64,000 nucleotides of DNA, taken from contig OZ024825.1 in NCBI GenBank assembly GCA_964016985.1, positions 28,573,893 through 28,637,892 of the forward strand, written 5' to 3'. Both the position numbers and the translations under genes were made by a program. Positions within the stretch are counted from its first letter, which is position 1. Each line of letters begins with the position of its first letter. This DNA comes from Anodontia alba (lineage: Eukaryota > Mollusca > Bivalvia > Lucinida > Lucinidae). Below the pieces are notes generated by a model. The model searched no databases. It was not told the DNA's origin and worked only from the letters and a program-made list of their open reading frames with translations. This document shows, one piece after another, positions 10,826-22,869 of the stretch.

Positions 10826-11078
10826 ATTATGAAAACACGCCTATTCAAATATATTGAAAATTTCACCATCAAAAACTGAAAGTTTTCAGAAAAAAAAAAT
10901 CTGATATTTTCATATTTCTGCTCAAAACATAGATTGTGGATACTCGTTAGAACCGCCTCGGAGAGGTGCGGTTCTAACGAGTCTCACAATCTATGTTTTT
11001 GATCAGAAAAAATAAAAATAATGTATACCCCTGTTAACTATAAAAGTGGGGTTTAATGGTGTAAAAATTATATAGGTT
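10826..11078 (+). mobile_element. CATTACGAAAACA-terminal MITE
   Basis: Starts CATTATGAAAACACGCC and has the central palindrome ACTCGTTAGAACCGCC / GGTTCTAACGAGT, followed by 'gtatacccctgtta' and 'tatataggttttt'. Slightly degraded right end. Confidence 0.75.
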
Positions 11079-11089
11079 TTTAAACCTCC

Positions 11090-11545
11090 CCCTCCCCCCG
11101 GTGGTTTACTCTACTGACCGTTCTAAGGCGGTGGTCCCGGTGTTGGTCTTACTCTTTGTTGCTTTGTGGTTTATTCTACGAGGCGATTTGTTTTATGCTT
11201 TACCTTGTGTTAATTTGTTCTTGTGTTTTTCTGTCCTTTTAGTATTGCGATTACCTCGCTTGGGGAAGAGAAAGCTAATCTTAGTGCTTTTCGTACGTTT
11301 GTTCAATTTGTGCTTGTTTGGTTTTGTCTGTTTCCTCTTCCTCTTGGTGTCTGGGAAGGGCTGCGGTTTGTGATTGTGGCACTCCCTGGACTTTTCTCTT
11401 ACCTTTTTTTGGTTTCGTAATGTTTTTCTTCCCTTTGTGGTATGTGTTCTGTCTGTCATAGTTTGTTTGCTCTTTCTCTTGGTGTTATTTGTAGGCTATG
11501 TTATGTGATTGTGGCTCTTCCTGGACATATATTATACTGCTTTTA
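11090..11545. repeat. GT-rich dispersed repeat, longest copy
   Basis: Signature CTGACCGTTCTAAGGCGGTG. Strong strand asymmetry (T and G on plus) gives hydrophobic chance frames. No protein motif. Confidence 0.6.
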
Positions 11546-12440
11546 TGTCCATAATATGCCAGAACTCCTCACGTATAAAAAAGATATAAGTGCATTTTAG
11601 CATTTCTTTGCGAAATGAAAGATTATACCGTAACCTTGGCATGTACATTAGCGTGAGTATGAATATGAATACAAAGTTCACCGTTTCTCAGTAACACAAA
11701 GGCCTATCTTTACCATACAGCGAAAGGCACACTAAATGCAATATTTGTCTGAAAATAATCAGCTTTAGAAATTTTATCAAACTCGGATAAGAAGTAAGAA
11801 AGACATTGGAGTTTACAGTTTATAACTGTGACCATTGGCGCCGCTAGTAGATATTTGATTTTCAGGAGACACAGATAAAAACCGACTGGAAATAAATTAG
11901 CTTAAATTAGCTAGTCGATGCTTCATATGCAAATGAACACATTTACAGATATATAGCAGAAAATATTGTTTTTGGCGGACTTAATTTTTGCATATTTAAA
12001 TAGGTGGTGATGACGTCACCAACTCACAAAAATGATGACCTCCATGATACCATTTTCTAGATCTTCAGAGACCAATAACTTTTTTTTTTTTTTTTTTTTT
12101 TTTTCTGAAACGATTTTCTTATCTTATTCCACCAAAATGCTCAATTAAACAGGTTCTTTAATTTCTAATATATTTATTACTTGCTGTGCGTATTCTTTTC
12201 AGGGCACAAATTCTTCCAGGGTCTTTGGTAGTTATAGTTTATCTCTACCATGGATTATAGGCCTATCAGCTCACAAATTCTGAATACTATATATGTTCAT
12301 TTTGCTAAATTGCTCTTGCCATTAATTTTGAAAGTGTCAATGCAAATGACATTACCGTCAACTTTAGTACTTAATGAAGGACACGTGATGTGACGTTTAT
12401 GAGTCAACAAACAACTCAAAACAGAAACAGATCAAGAGTC
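11546..12440. other. Non-coding stretch with a poly-T tract
   Basis: About 25 T at 12079-12104. 11985-12060 (tttgcatatttaaatagg, atgacgtcac) resembles part of the MITE at 7032. No gene. Confidence 0.5.
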
Positions 12441-12445
12441 CAGCT

Positions 12446-12538
12446 AGCATTCTTTATAAATCTATAGCGGGCCGTTATCGGCCCGTCAGCTACCCTAACG
12501 GGCCGATAACGGCCCGCTATAGACTTATAAAGAATGCT
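12446..12538. repeat. 41-bp-arm palindrome with one mismatch
   Basis: Left arm 12446-12486 and right arm 12498-12538 are complementary at 40 of 41 positions. The loop is 11 nt. The core is GC-rich (CGGGCCGTTATCGGCCCG) in an AT-rich surround. Confidence 0.97.
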
Positions 12539-12739
12539 TACTTTGAGTCAAATATCTGCATGTGGTGAATCATACATAAAATGAAGCTTAAATTTAGTAA
12601 ATGTGTGAAGTGTACTTTCTTTAAGTAACATGGAACTCGCTACAAAAAGATAGGGTACAACATGGATATTCTGCGGCCAACTGCTTACATGGTTAACATT
12701 ATGGCTTATGATTTTTCCCTCAAATTGCACGGCGGCGAG

Positions 12740-13301
12740 TCGGTCCTCAGACTAAATGACTGCTCCCTCATCAGAATGTTACACAAGACTGGTTCCTAAC
12801 TAACGATGTCAGTGATCGGGCCCATCCTTGGTCCTGTTTGTGGGTTTCTTTTCTGGTTTCAGACCGCCACCGAGCCCTTTGCTTTGTTTCATCAGAGTGT
12901 TTGTGATTATGTGTTTCAGTTTGATGTTTTTTTCTGGTTAAGTAGAGGCTCTCTATGCGGACCGAACATATATTTGTAATTTGGCGCTGCATCAGAATTA
13001 AGGACGGCGTTTCCCGCGAATAAAACTGACTGAAGTCAACCCCACCCACCCCTAGAAGTTTTCTGTTTCACTGATCGTTCCAAGGCGGTTCCTCTGTTAC
13101 AGTTCTTTATTCGTGCGTCGGTGGTTTCATATGTGGCGTTTGTTTTGCCATTATTTTTTCCTTTGTTTCTCATCTCCTCTTCTATCAGTGCCGCGGGAAG
13201 GCTATGCTTCGTGATTGTGGCATTTCCTGGGTATCTTCACATATTTTTAAAGTAGTATTAAGCTCTTTTTTTTCTTCTTCTTCTTCTTCTTCTTCTTCCT
13301 T
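12740..13301. repeat. GT-rich dispersed repeat pieces and a (CTT)n tract
   Basis: Contains 'gagccctttgctttgttt', 'cactgatcgttccaaggcggttcc' split over two pieces, and 'ggctatgcttcgtgattgtgg', all shared with 4380, 9560, 11100 and 11370. CTT repeats run at 13268-13300. Confidence 0.6.
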
Positions 13302-14735
13302 GGACCCTGTATAAGACCAAACGGGTTATCAAATGCGTTACTTAATTTATCGTTATTTATGAGGACTGAATACACTTGGTACAGGGGAGATATATAATTT
13401 TGACTTCATGTTTTTATACCCAATCCCCTTTCTGAAAAGGGATCTGCTCTTAAAGGAAAGACGAAGGACGTAAAAGTCATGTCTTTAGAAAGAATTAACT
13501 CACAAGGAGAGAAATCTTTACTTTTAGAGTAGACGTCGACCCTTTTTCAGAAGGGGTCAAAATTCAATTTAAAAGGTATCTTGAATGTGTCTCCATTCTC
13601 CTTAAACGAGTCTTACCTTAAATATAGCGCCAAGTAAAACGCTTAAAGAGAGAACAGGTGGACGTTTGGAGACGGAGTCTAAAGTTTTGACATCTGGAAG
13701 TTCCAAGTGCCATTCCAATGCAAACAGTGCCGATCGTAGCGTTTTTTTTTTTTTTGTTTTTGTTTTTTCTGGAACATGTACATGGTATGTTTTTTAACTG
13801 CTTCATATCTGCACAGCTCCACAGATCTTAGGAAAGGGGTCAAATATTGCGTTTTGAATTTGTATGATAAAGTTTTTGAAAACAATATGAGCGTATAGCT
13901 ATACAGCCGGATATAACCTTTTCGGCTTGAGCATAGGAAAATACGTACACATGAAGTGCAGCAGAGGCCCGCTATAAAGCCTCCATATTCCTCAAAAATA
14001 GACATTTTATTAACCAAGAAAGATTTAATAAATTGATATATGGTATTAATACGATCATAAAATGTGGCACCTGACAGCCTTTAAAATTTCAGTTAGTCTC
14101 TCAGTCTTGAACAGGATCAAAAATGATTTTTTTTATAGTATCTATGAATTAATGTTGCCAACATTAATTCAGAGCTGCAATAAAAATCATTTGTGACATA
14201 CTTTTCATGTTTCACTGACGCTGATAATTTTCTATTAACCCTGTGCATGTAAGTTAGTTTCTAAAAAAGGCCAGGAACTGAATTGATATATATATACTTG
14301 GATTACAGTTGCATCTTGAAAAGACCAGTTGAGGCCTCAGAAATATGTACCTTCACCTACTTTTCACGTTTCAATGACTTCTTTCCCATTTTATGTTTGC
14401 TGTATTATTTTTCAGTAAATAAGGGATAAATAGAAAATTGGGTTCTTGTACCATAGTTTTACTTGAGGGAAAAAACTAACACCTTAATATAAGATGCAAC
14501 ATAAGAAAAAGTACCGTCTGACACCTAATGAAGATTCAAATCTGCCTGAGCAACCACACAGTCTGATAAGAATTGTTGTCTGCATGAAGAAACTTTGCAT
14601 CATTGGCTATCCAAAATGTGCCCAGTGAAGATTCTGATCAGACTGCGCAAATGCACATCTGAAGGTACATTTTCTGACATTTCGGTTCGTAATCTTGACT
14701 AGTTTTTCACTGATTCTTTAAAAGGTTATATCTAT
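13302..14735. other. Non-coding stretch
   Basis: No gene is seen. Small hairpins are present: ATTAATGTTGCCAACATTAAT at 14148, within a wider AAAATGATTTTT / AAAAATCATTT pairing, and 'aatgatttttt'. 14520-14690 resembles 55600-55790 ('cattggctatccaaaatgtg'), a dispersed element. Confidence 0.5.
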
Positions 14736-15252
14736 GGCAAGCCGTTTTACTATATATTCTATATATCAGATATCTGATTTAATATATCAGATATCTTATA
14801 TCATATATAAGATATCTGATATATGATATCTTATATAAATATCTTATATGCCAATTAAGATATCTTATTGGCTAAATAAGCTACCTAATATGCTATAGAA
14901 GATATCTTAATCTACATATAACTTATATGCTATACAAGATATCTGATGTTATATAAGATATCATATAGGATATAAGATATCTTATTTACTAATTATTTAC
15001 TTATTTATTAAAGAAAATATCTCATTTATACAATTAAATATATCTCACTTAGTATATGAGATATATTATTTAGTGTATCAGATATCTATATTAACATATA
15101 AGACATCTTATTTTTATATCTAATATAGGATATAAGATATCTGATATACTAATTCAGATATTTTATATCCTATATTAGATATCTTATATATAAGATATCT
15201 GATATAATGTATGATATCTATTTTTGTATACTAAATAGTAAAGTGACTTGCC
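14736..15252. mobile_element. GATATC-palindrome element 1
   Basis: Starts GGCAAGCCGTTTTACTAT and ends aatagtaaaGTgACTTGCC, an imperfect TIR. The interior is almost only variants of ATAAGATATCTTAT: dozens of overlapping GATATC or near palindromes. There is no coding capacity. Confidence 0.8.
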
Positions 15253-15253
15253 A

Positions 15254-15839
15254 GCAAGCCGTTTTACAACTTAATCTATAAATCATATCTGATTTAATAT
15301 ATCAGGTATATAATATATAAGATACCTGATATATTATATCAGGTATCTTAAATAAATAAGATCTTATATGTCATTTAAGATAACATATGCTGTATAAGAT
15401 ATATACTATATATCTTTATTGACATTAAAGACATCTAATATGCTATATAAGATATCTGATATGCTATATAAGATATCTTATATAGGATAAAAGATATTTT
15501 ATTTACTAATGAAGATATCTCATTTAGTATAATAAGATATCTCATTTAGTATATTAGATATCTTTAATATATCAGATATCTATATTTATATATGATATCT
15601 TTTTAACAAAGAAGTTATCTTATATAGTAAATAAATCTTATATGTGGAATTAAATAAGATATCTTATATATTATATCAGACATCTTATATAGGGTATGAT
15701 ATCTGAATTAGTATATCAGATATCTTATATAGGATATGATATCTTAATTAATATATCAGATATCTTATATCCTATATTGGCTGTCTTATATCCTTTATAA
15801 GATATCTATTTTGTGTAATAAATAGTAAAACAGCTTGCC
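15254..15839. mobile_element. GATATC-palindrome element 2, abutting element 1
   Basis: Starts gCAAGCCGTTTTAC one base after element 1 ends and finishes ATAGTAAAACAGCTTGCC. It has the same palindromic interior but a different arrangement. Confidence 0.8.
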
Positions 15840-16540
15840 ATATATATGTGCCCTGAGCTAGGTACATGGTACTTGGAATAAGGTTGCATCTTGGGAAGAT
15901 GAGTTTGAGAAAGCAGAACAGCTGATGGTGCATTATTATTTGACCTTGACCTATATTGTAGTTCACTAATATTGGGCTGAAAAAGGTTAGCAGTTGCTGT
16001 TTGGACCACAACTACATATGGCAGAAGGTACAGTCAAACTTCAATGGCTTGGATGTCTTTGAGACCATAGATATTTGTTCTAGACATGGGTAGTCGACTC
16101 ACTGAAGGTTAATTATAGATCAAGGTCAGGAAGCGAATAAAGATAATTTAGAGATGTCTTCACGAGCTTTTATAAAACTATGGTATGGTGAGAGTACTCA
16201 TTAGAATTGCCCCAATGAGATTATTCTAATCAGTGCACGCAACATACATTTTCATGATAAAACAATTGCCCAAAAATATTCCTAATACGTGTATTTGTTT
16301 TCTTTGAGAATTTCCTATGGACTCAAAAAAGGGAGTTTTAATCAGCCAGGGTAAAAGAGCCTGAGGTGCTCAAGTCATTGAAGTTTTACTGTAGCTTAGG
16401 CCCTCTAGCAGTATTTTGACCTTGACCTATATTTCATGTTTCAGTTAAAGATGGCACAATTAATCAGATCATCGATTAATTGTTCGATAAATTTCACAAA
16501 AACAATTATCGTTACAGAATTGCTAAGAATCGATCATTTG
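15840..16540. other. Non-coding stretch
   Basis: No gene. A remnant of the ACTCATTAGAATTGCC palindrome family is at 16196-16240. At 16480-16535 AATCGAT-type inverted words resemble 17155-17175, so the MITE at 16541 may sit inside an older inverted element. Confidence 0.45.
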
Positions 16541-16851
16541 CATACATGCCATTAGCTGTTGACAGAAATCTGCGAGATTTTGCAAATTTTTAGGGGAGAT
16601 TTGATGAAATTCTGTGAGATTTTTATGAAAATCACTTTCAAGCTTACATGAGTAAGTTAAAAGCCATTATTTTAATGAATTAAGCTTGGGATAGCCATGC
16701 TTATGTGTGATTTATTTCTAGTTCTTCAAAACATAGCTTATTTAATGCTATGAAAATTCTGTGAGATTTAAAAATCTTAAGGGAAATGGGGTCCAGAAGG
16801 GACAAAATTCTGTGAGATTTTGTCTTACAGTGTGAGGTATGGCATGTATGC
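16541..16851. mobile_element. MITE with CATACATGCCA termini and CATTTG target duplication
   Basis: CATACATGCCA on the left and TGGCATGTATG on the right; CATTTG at 16535-16540 and after 16850. The interior has repeated 'attctgtgagat' words in both orientations. Confidence 0.85.
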
Positions 16852-16882
16852 ATTTGATTTCTGTGTCTGTTACTTTACTGAA

Positions 16883-17092
16883 TACCCTTAGTATTCAGAC
16901 ACCTCAAATCCTTACCATTCTTTATCTAAAATTTGAACAAGTATAATTTACTACCCAATGTTGTGTCTAAAAATAGCTGGATGAGTGGCAAACAGTGTAG
17001 ACCCTGATGTGATGCCGCATTTTGCGGCCTCTCATCAGAGTCTACACTGCTTGCTCAGGCCTGTCTGACCAAATACATACAGTAAAATATAA
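16883..17092. mobile_element. TAAGTATT-terminal MITE with hairpin cassette
   Basis: 'cttagtattcagaca' at the left and 'tgtctgaccaaatac' at the right. The middle carries the cassette GGCAAACAGTGTAGACC ... GTCTACACTGCTTGC. Confidence 0.65.
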
Positions 17093-17214
17093 CATATGGT
17101 AAGCATCATGCTCAGACAGACAGGTAAAATTATGAACAAATCTTCAGTGATTACTAATCGATTATTGATCACAACGGTAGGACTGATAATGGATTATCTT
17201 TTCAGCTGTAGCCA

Positions 17215-17700
17215 GCCTTAATTTCAGTTACTTTAGCCAGTTTCTCATTAACTGTAGAGGTAAGTGTCATGGAGCTTTGACATATATTTATACTGCCAAA
17301 CATTTCTACTCTAGTGAAGAATATGTAGACTTGTTCTGTTGCAACCAGAAATGTAATATGAAATTGCAAATGAATAATATGTAGTGGCTCCTTCAAGATT
17401 ATCTCACATAAACCTTGTTGATCATTGATCAACTGTGAAATTATTCCATTTCTCACTTTTGTTTCATTTCTCACTGCACTGTTGGCAAGGAGTTACATTT
17501 CTCATTGCACTGTTGGCAAGGAGAAATGTAATAAAATAAGGTGAGAAATTTAACAGCTGGTTTCAGTCACTACATCAAATTGGGCAAGTAGTTGGTTACA
17601 ACGGTAAACACATAACACAGGTAAAGACACATTTTTTTGTTGATTAGTGTTTTATGTACAGTCCTTTTAGTATAATTCCACATGTTTAAGAAGTAAGCGT
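17215..17700 (-). repeat. Hairpin satellite, inverted arm
   Basis: 'cacataacacaggtaaagac' and 'caagattatctcaca' are the complement of words repeated in direct orientation from 18070 onward. About two monomers. Confidence 0.8.
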
Positions 17701-17751
17701 ATATTATTACATTTCTCATTTTTCTTACATGTCTCGCCACCATATCTGCGG

Positions 17752-18060
17752 TTTGTTTGTTTGTGTTGAGGTTTTACGGCCCAGTCAACCCAATGGGGTC
17801 ATGTCGAACGCGGTCAGTTTACCTAACCTCACGTTTACTGGGCAGGCTTAGTCCTCTAAGCGGTTAACCTGTATTGTGCACATTCTTTCGCCAGAAACTC
17901 ACGACTGCCCTTCTTGAATCAGCGGAAGGGAGAGAATGACCGTAGAAAATATTTCATGATCAATCTCCACAAAAGAATGTTGCCGACCTCGGCGGGGATT
18001 GAACCCGCGACCTCCTGGTCTTCAGTCAGACGGTACATCCAACTGAGCCACCGAGGCCGG
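17752..18060 (-). mobile_element. tRNA-derived SINE, full length, 14-bp target duplication
   Basis: Same family as the copy at 1226. The A-box TGGCTCAGTTGG and B-box GGTTCAATCC are intact in minus orientation. CACCATATCTGCGG repeats at 17738-17751 and 18061-18074. It interrupts the hairpin satellite. Confidence 0.87.
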
Positions 18061-20186
18061 CACCATATCTGCGGTAAAATGAGAAATGTAATAACCCTTT
18101 TAAATAGATTAAAATTGTTTTTCGCAAGCACACTTCTGATATACGTGAAATACACGTAATATGGAAGGACCGTATATAAACCCCAATCAAGAAAATATGT
18201 CTTTACCTGTGTTATGTGTTCATCAAAGAAGTCAAACACTTGTGATGTAAACGAATTTAATCCATTTATTACATGTCTCATTGCAGACAATGCGACAAGA
18301 AATCTAACAAAAATGAGACATGTAACAATTTTCACCTACAGTTGATCAAGATCAACACGGTATAGGTGAGATAATCATGAAAAGACAATTAACTCCAATC
18401 AAGAAAAATGCCTTTACCTGTGTTAAGTGTTCACTAGGGTAGCCAAGTGCTTAAAAAAAACAATTTTAACCTACCGGTACTTAATTAAAAGGGTTATTTT
18501 ATTTCTCATTTTGTTGCAGACATTGCAGCCAGAAATGCAACAAAGGTGAGAAATACTCGTATAATAATTTTTATCAACTTCCGATATACATGAAATTATA
18601 TGGAAAGGACCAATATATAATCCAAATCAAGAAAATATGTGTCTTTACCTGTGTTATGTGTTCATCAAAGAAGTCAAATTCTTGCCAAAGTGATGTAAAG
18701 GGATTTAAACCAGTTATTACATTTCTCACTTTATTTTATTACATTTCTTATTGCAGATATTGCGACGAGAAAGTAACAAAAGTGAAAAATATGATAATTT
18801 TCTCCTACTGTTGATCAATGATTAACACGGTATATGTGAGATAATCTTAAAAGGACAATCAACTTCAATCAAGAAAATGTCTTTACCTGTGTTAAGTGTT
18901 CACTAAAGTAGCCAAATGCTTCCAAAAAAAAAAAAAAAAAAAAAAAATGCTGATTTAAAAGGGTTATTACATTTCTCACTGTGTTGCATACATTGTGGGA
19001 AGAAATTTAACAAAGACAGAAATATAATATTTTTACCATTTTCTGATCAGCCATCACTATGGTACATGTGAGATAATCTTGAAAAGGCCATAAAACCTCA
19101 AGCATGAAAAATGTCTTTACCTGTGTTGCGGGTTCTTTGAAATACAAATGTAGCAAGTTGTTTGCCAAAAACAAATTAAACCTATTTAAAAGGGTTATTA
19201 CATTTCTCGCTTTGTTGCAGACATTGCGGCAAGAAATGTAACAAAGTAAGAAATGTAATAATTTTCACTGATTTCTGATATACCATATTCAACCTAATTA
19301 CCGCCTGTGCGCTTAGGTTTTTCAAAATTACTGGGAACACTCATTTGTGGTAAAATATGTATCTACCTACTAAGGATACACTATAAAAACATCAGAAAAG
19401 GACTTATTTGATGATGATTATGCGATTTTTTTCTGATTTTCTTTATAAAGGCATATGTTGTGGGTACTCATTTGAATTGCATCGACAAGTCAATGCATTT
19501 CAGATGAGTACCCACAACATATGCCTTTATAAAGAAGTACGGAAAAAGTACACTGGCTGTAATATGAAGACTACGGTATTTCTTTGCTGTGCGCTTATAG
19601 GGGTGTCTGCGGTAGTTAGATTGAATACGGTACATCGAATAATATGGAAAGGACCGTACATAAAACCCACATCAAGAAAATATGTATTTATCTGTGTTAT
19701 GTAATCATCAAAGTAGCAAAATACTTGTCCATTGTAATGTAAACGAATTCAAACCAGTTATTGCCCTTCTCACCTTATTTTATTACATTTTCCATTGCAG
19801 ACATTGCGACAAACAATGTAACAACAGTGAGCATTCTAAAAATTTTGCCAATTTCTGATACATGTGAAATAATACTGGAAGGACTAAACATCAAACTCCA
19901 ATCAAGAAAAAAATGTGTCTTTACCTGTGTTATGTGTTCACAGGGGTAACCAAATACTAAGGTATATCCGAGATAATGTTGAAAGCGCCATCAACTCCAA
20001 TCAAGAAAAAATGTCCTCACCTGTGTCAAGTTTTCATTAAAGTCACCAAATGCTTGTGAAAAAAAGATTTAAATCTATTTAAAAAAAAAGTTATTACATT
20101 TCTCACTTTGTTGCAGAAATTGGGGCGAGAAATGTAACAAAAATGAAAAATGTATTAAGTTTCACTATCTTCTGATACACGTGAAA
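18061..20186 (+). repeat. Hairpin satellite, about 232-bp monomers (first block)
   Basis: Each monomer contains 'tctttacctgtgttatgtg', 'caatcaagaaaa' and a stem TTACATTTCTCACTTTGTT / AACAAAGTGAGAAATGTAA around a loop with TTGCAGACATTGCGGC. Landmarks are at about 18199, 18411, 18643, 18882, 19113, 19687 and 19917. Two monomer types alternate, suggesting a dimeric unit of about 465 bp. A MITE interrupts at 19283-19640. Confidence 0.9.
19283..19640. mobile_element. ACCATATTCAACCTAATTAC-terminal MITE
   Basis: TIRs 'ccatattcaacctaattacc' and 'ggtagttagattgaatacgg'. The central stem is GCATATGTTGTGGGTACTCA / TGAGTACCCACAACATATGC. Same family as 46985-47300 and 60246-60604. Confidence 0.82.
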
Positions 20187-20245
20187 TACGAGGGTCCTGC
20201 AAAAAGTTTTGTCACTGGGTTCGGATTACTTCAGTGCTACGTTTT

Positions 20246-22275
20246 TATGTCCCCCCACCATATGGTGGGGGAGTGGGGGGACATATTGTTTTTAGTGCGG
20301 ATCCTGTCAGTGTCGGTATCGGCATTGGTGTAGACACTTGTCTGCACTCTATCTCCTTATTGAATGGACAGATTTTGGACAAACTTACAAAAATATATCA
20401 TTGGGAGGAGGAAAAATGCTGATTAGATTTTGGTGTCCTTGACCCCATTTTCAAGGTCACCGGAGGGCTTAGATTGTTGGAAAATGGGGCGTAGCCTCTT
20501 GTCCGCACTCTATCTCCTTATTGATGGGACAGATTTTAGCCAAACTTACACAAATATATCACTGGGAGGTGGAAAAATGCTGATTAGATTTTGGTGACCT
20601 TGACCCCATTTTCAAGGTCACAGGATGGCTTAGATTGTTGGAAAATGGCTTGTCTGCATCCTATCTTTTGAAAGAATGAATAGATTTTAACCAAACTTAC
20701 ACATCTATATTGCTGGGACATGTAAAATAACTGATTAGATTTTGGTGACCTTGACCACATTTTCGAGGTCACAGGAGGGCTTAGATTGTTGAAAAATGGG
20801 GCATAGCCTCTTGTCCGCGCTCTATCTCCTTATTGAATGGACATGTTTTAGCCAAACTTACACAAATATATCATTGGGGGGGGGGGGGAAAATGTTGATT
20901 AGATTTTGGTGACCTTGACCCCATTTTCAAGGTCACAGGAGGGCTTAGATTGTTGGAAAATGGCTTGTCTGCATCCTATTTCTTGAAGGAATTAATAGAT
21001 TTTAACCAAACTTGCACTTCTATATTGCTGAGACATGTAAAACAACTGATTAGATTTTGGTGACCTTGACCCCCATTTCTAGGTCACAGGAGGGCTTAGA
21101 TTGTTGGAAAATGGCTTGTCCGCACCCTATCTCTTGTAAGAATGAATGGATTTTGACCAAACTTGCACGTCTACAAAGCTGGGACATGTAAAAGAACTGA
21201 TTAGATTTTGGTGACCTTGACCCCATTTTCAAGGTCACGGGAGGGCTTAGATTTGTTGGAAAATGGTATGTATGCACCCTATTTCCTGAATGAATAAATT
21301 GATTTAACCAAACTTGTACAGCTATATAGTTGAGACATGGAAAAGAACTGATTAGATTTTGGTGACCTTGACCCCATTTTCAAGGTCACATTAAGGCTTA
21401 AATTGTTAGAAAATTGCTTGTCTGCACATCTCCTAAATGAATGAATGGATTTTGACCAAACTTCTACATCTTAATTGTTGAGACATGGAAAAGAACTGAT
21501 TAGATTTTGGTGACCTTGACCCCATTTTCAAGGTCACACTAAGGCTTACATTGGTGAAAATGGCTTGTCTGCACCTTGTCTCCTGAAGGAATGAGTAGAT
21601 TTTGACCAGACTTGCACAGCTATATTTTTGGGGCATGCATCGGAACTGATTACATTTTGGTGACCTTCACACCATTTTTTAGGTCAGACTAGAGCTTAGA
21701 TTGTTGGTAAATGGCTTGTCTGCACCCTATCTCCTAAAGGAATGCATTGATTTTGACCTAACTTGTACATCTATATTGTTGTAACATGGAGAAGAACTGA
21801 TTAAATTTTGGTGGCCTTACCCCATTTTCAAGGTCACACTAGGGCTTAGATTGTTGGAAAGTGTCTCTTGAAGGACTGGATGGATTTTAACTAAACTTAC
21901 ACAGCTAAATTGTTGTGGCATGGAAAATAACTAATTTTATTTTGGTGACCTTGACCCCATTTTCAAGGTCGCAGGAGGGCTCAGATTGTTGGATAATGGC
22001 TTGTCTGCACCCTATCTGCTGAATGAGTAGATGAATTTTGACCAAACTTGCACAGCTGTATTGTTGAGCTAGAGACAAGAACTGATTAGATTTTTTGTGC
22101 CCTTGATCCCATTTTCAAGGTTATGATTTTAGAAAATGGCTTGTCAGCACCCTATCTCATTGAGGAATGGATGAATTTTGACCAAACATACATATAGATA
22201 CATTGTGACCTTGAGTTTATTATAGATACAATCTATTTTAACAATATGTCTGTTCAAACTGGTGGGGGGACATAC
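20246..22275. mobile_element. TATGTCCCCCCACC-terminal element filled with about 150-bp repeats
   Basis: TATGTCCCCCCACC at 20246 and GGTGGGGGGACATA at 22260-22273 are inverted. Between them lie about twelve units marked by 'gattagattttggtgacctt' at about 20421, 20582, 20732, 20897, 21047, 21199, 21350, 21499, 21644, 21797, 21932 and 22083. Most units are 149-153 bp, some 161-165 bp. Each holds the inverted words 'ccttgacc' and 'aaggtcac'. No transposase is seen. Confidence 0.87.
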
Positions 22276-22344
22276 GTTTTCCTCTGAAAACACTGTTCTA
22301 GTATCAAACATATTTTTATTACAAACCTTCAAAGTATTCCCTCT

Positions 22345-22731
22345 TTACTGAAACACATTTTTGTAAACTTTTACCCAGTCGCCAAAAGCAGATAAATAGT
22401 CTTCTTTTGGTATCTGTTGGAGACACTGATAAATAGAGCTGCCAAGAGAAATTCTAGACATATACTTATTTCCAGAAAGCATTTTCTTAAGCCTTGGAAA
22501 TAAAAAGAAGTCACAGGGACTCAGGTCAGGTGAATAAGGTGGATGGTTTAAAACTTCCACCTTTTCAGAAGCCAAAAAAAGACTTAACAACTTCACACTT
22601 ATGAGAGGAGGCATTGTCATGTAAAAGGTGGACTCCTGACCATCCTTTGCTAGGTTGTTTCTTATTGCAACAAGTAAATTGGTCAGTGTATATGACTGCA
22701 TCTATTTCAATTTGAAGTAACTCGGTCAGTT
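22345..22731 (-). pseudogene. mariner transposase, C-terminal half, frameshifted
   Basis: A 118-codon frame ends with the C-terminal third of a mariner transposase: SEKVEVLNHPPYSPDLSPCD, then FFLFPRLKKMLSGNKY and FGDWVKVYKNVFQ before the stop. One frame over, just upstream, HLLHDNASSHKCEVVKS carries the second catalytic Asp. Counting across the shift gives 34 residues to the Asp of SPCD, the DD34D signature of mariner. The first Asp and the DNA-binding half are missing. The enzyme would cut and paste at TA; this copy cannot be active. Confidence 0.88.
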
Positions 22732-22869
22732 GGAAAGCAACTTGAACGAAATAAACGGGTTTCTTAGCTATTCAACAGACCATTTAAGTGCAGTGAAGCA
22801 TTTTAAAATATATCTGGGATAAAACTAAGAAAGCCTATTAGTGTCAGAACTTTTTGCATGACCCTCGTA

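Larger units (their letters stand above)
20189..22867 (-). mobile_element. mariner element, internally deleted, with a nested insertion
   Basis: TIRs CGAGGGTCCTGCAAAAAGTT and AACTTTTTGCATGACCCTCG with TA duplications at 20187-20188 and 22868-22869. The inner 20246-22275 is a separate element. What remains is about 650 bp, half a normal mariner, with the N-terminal transposase region deleted. Confidence 0.88.

Noticed and set aside
11101..11459. Hydrophobic plus-strand and basic minus-strand frames
   Set aside because: Both follow from the GT-rich composition of a dispersed repeat; they overlap on opposite strands and match nothing.
17914..18159. tRNA gene in the text GCGGGTTCAATCCCCGCCGA
   Set aside because: It is the head of a SINE with target duplications, not an independent tRNA; the cloverleaf is incomplete.
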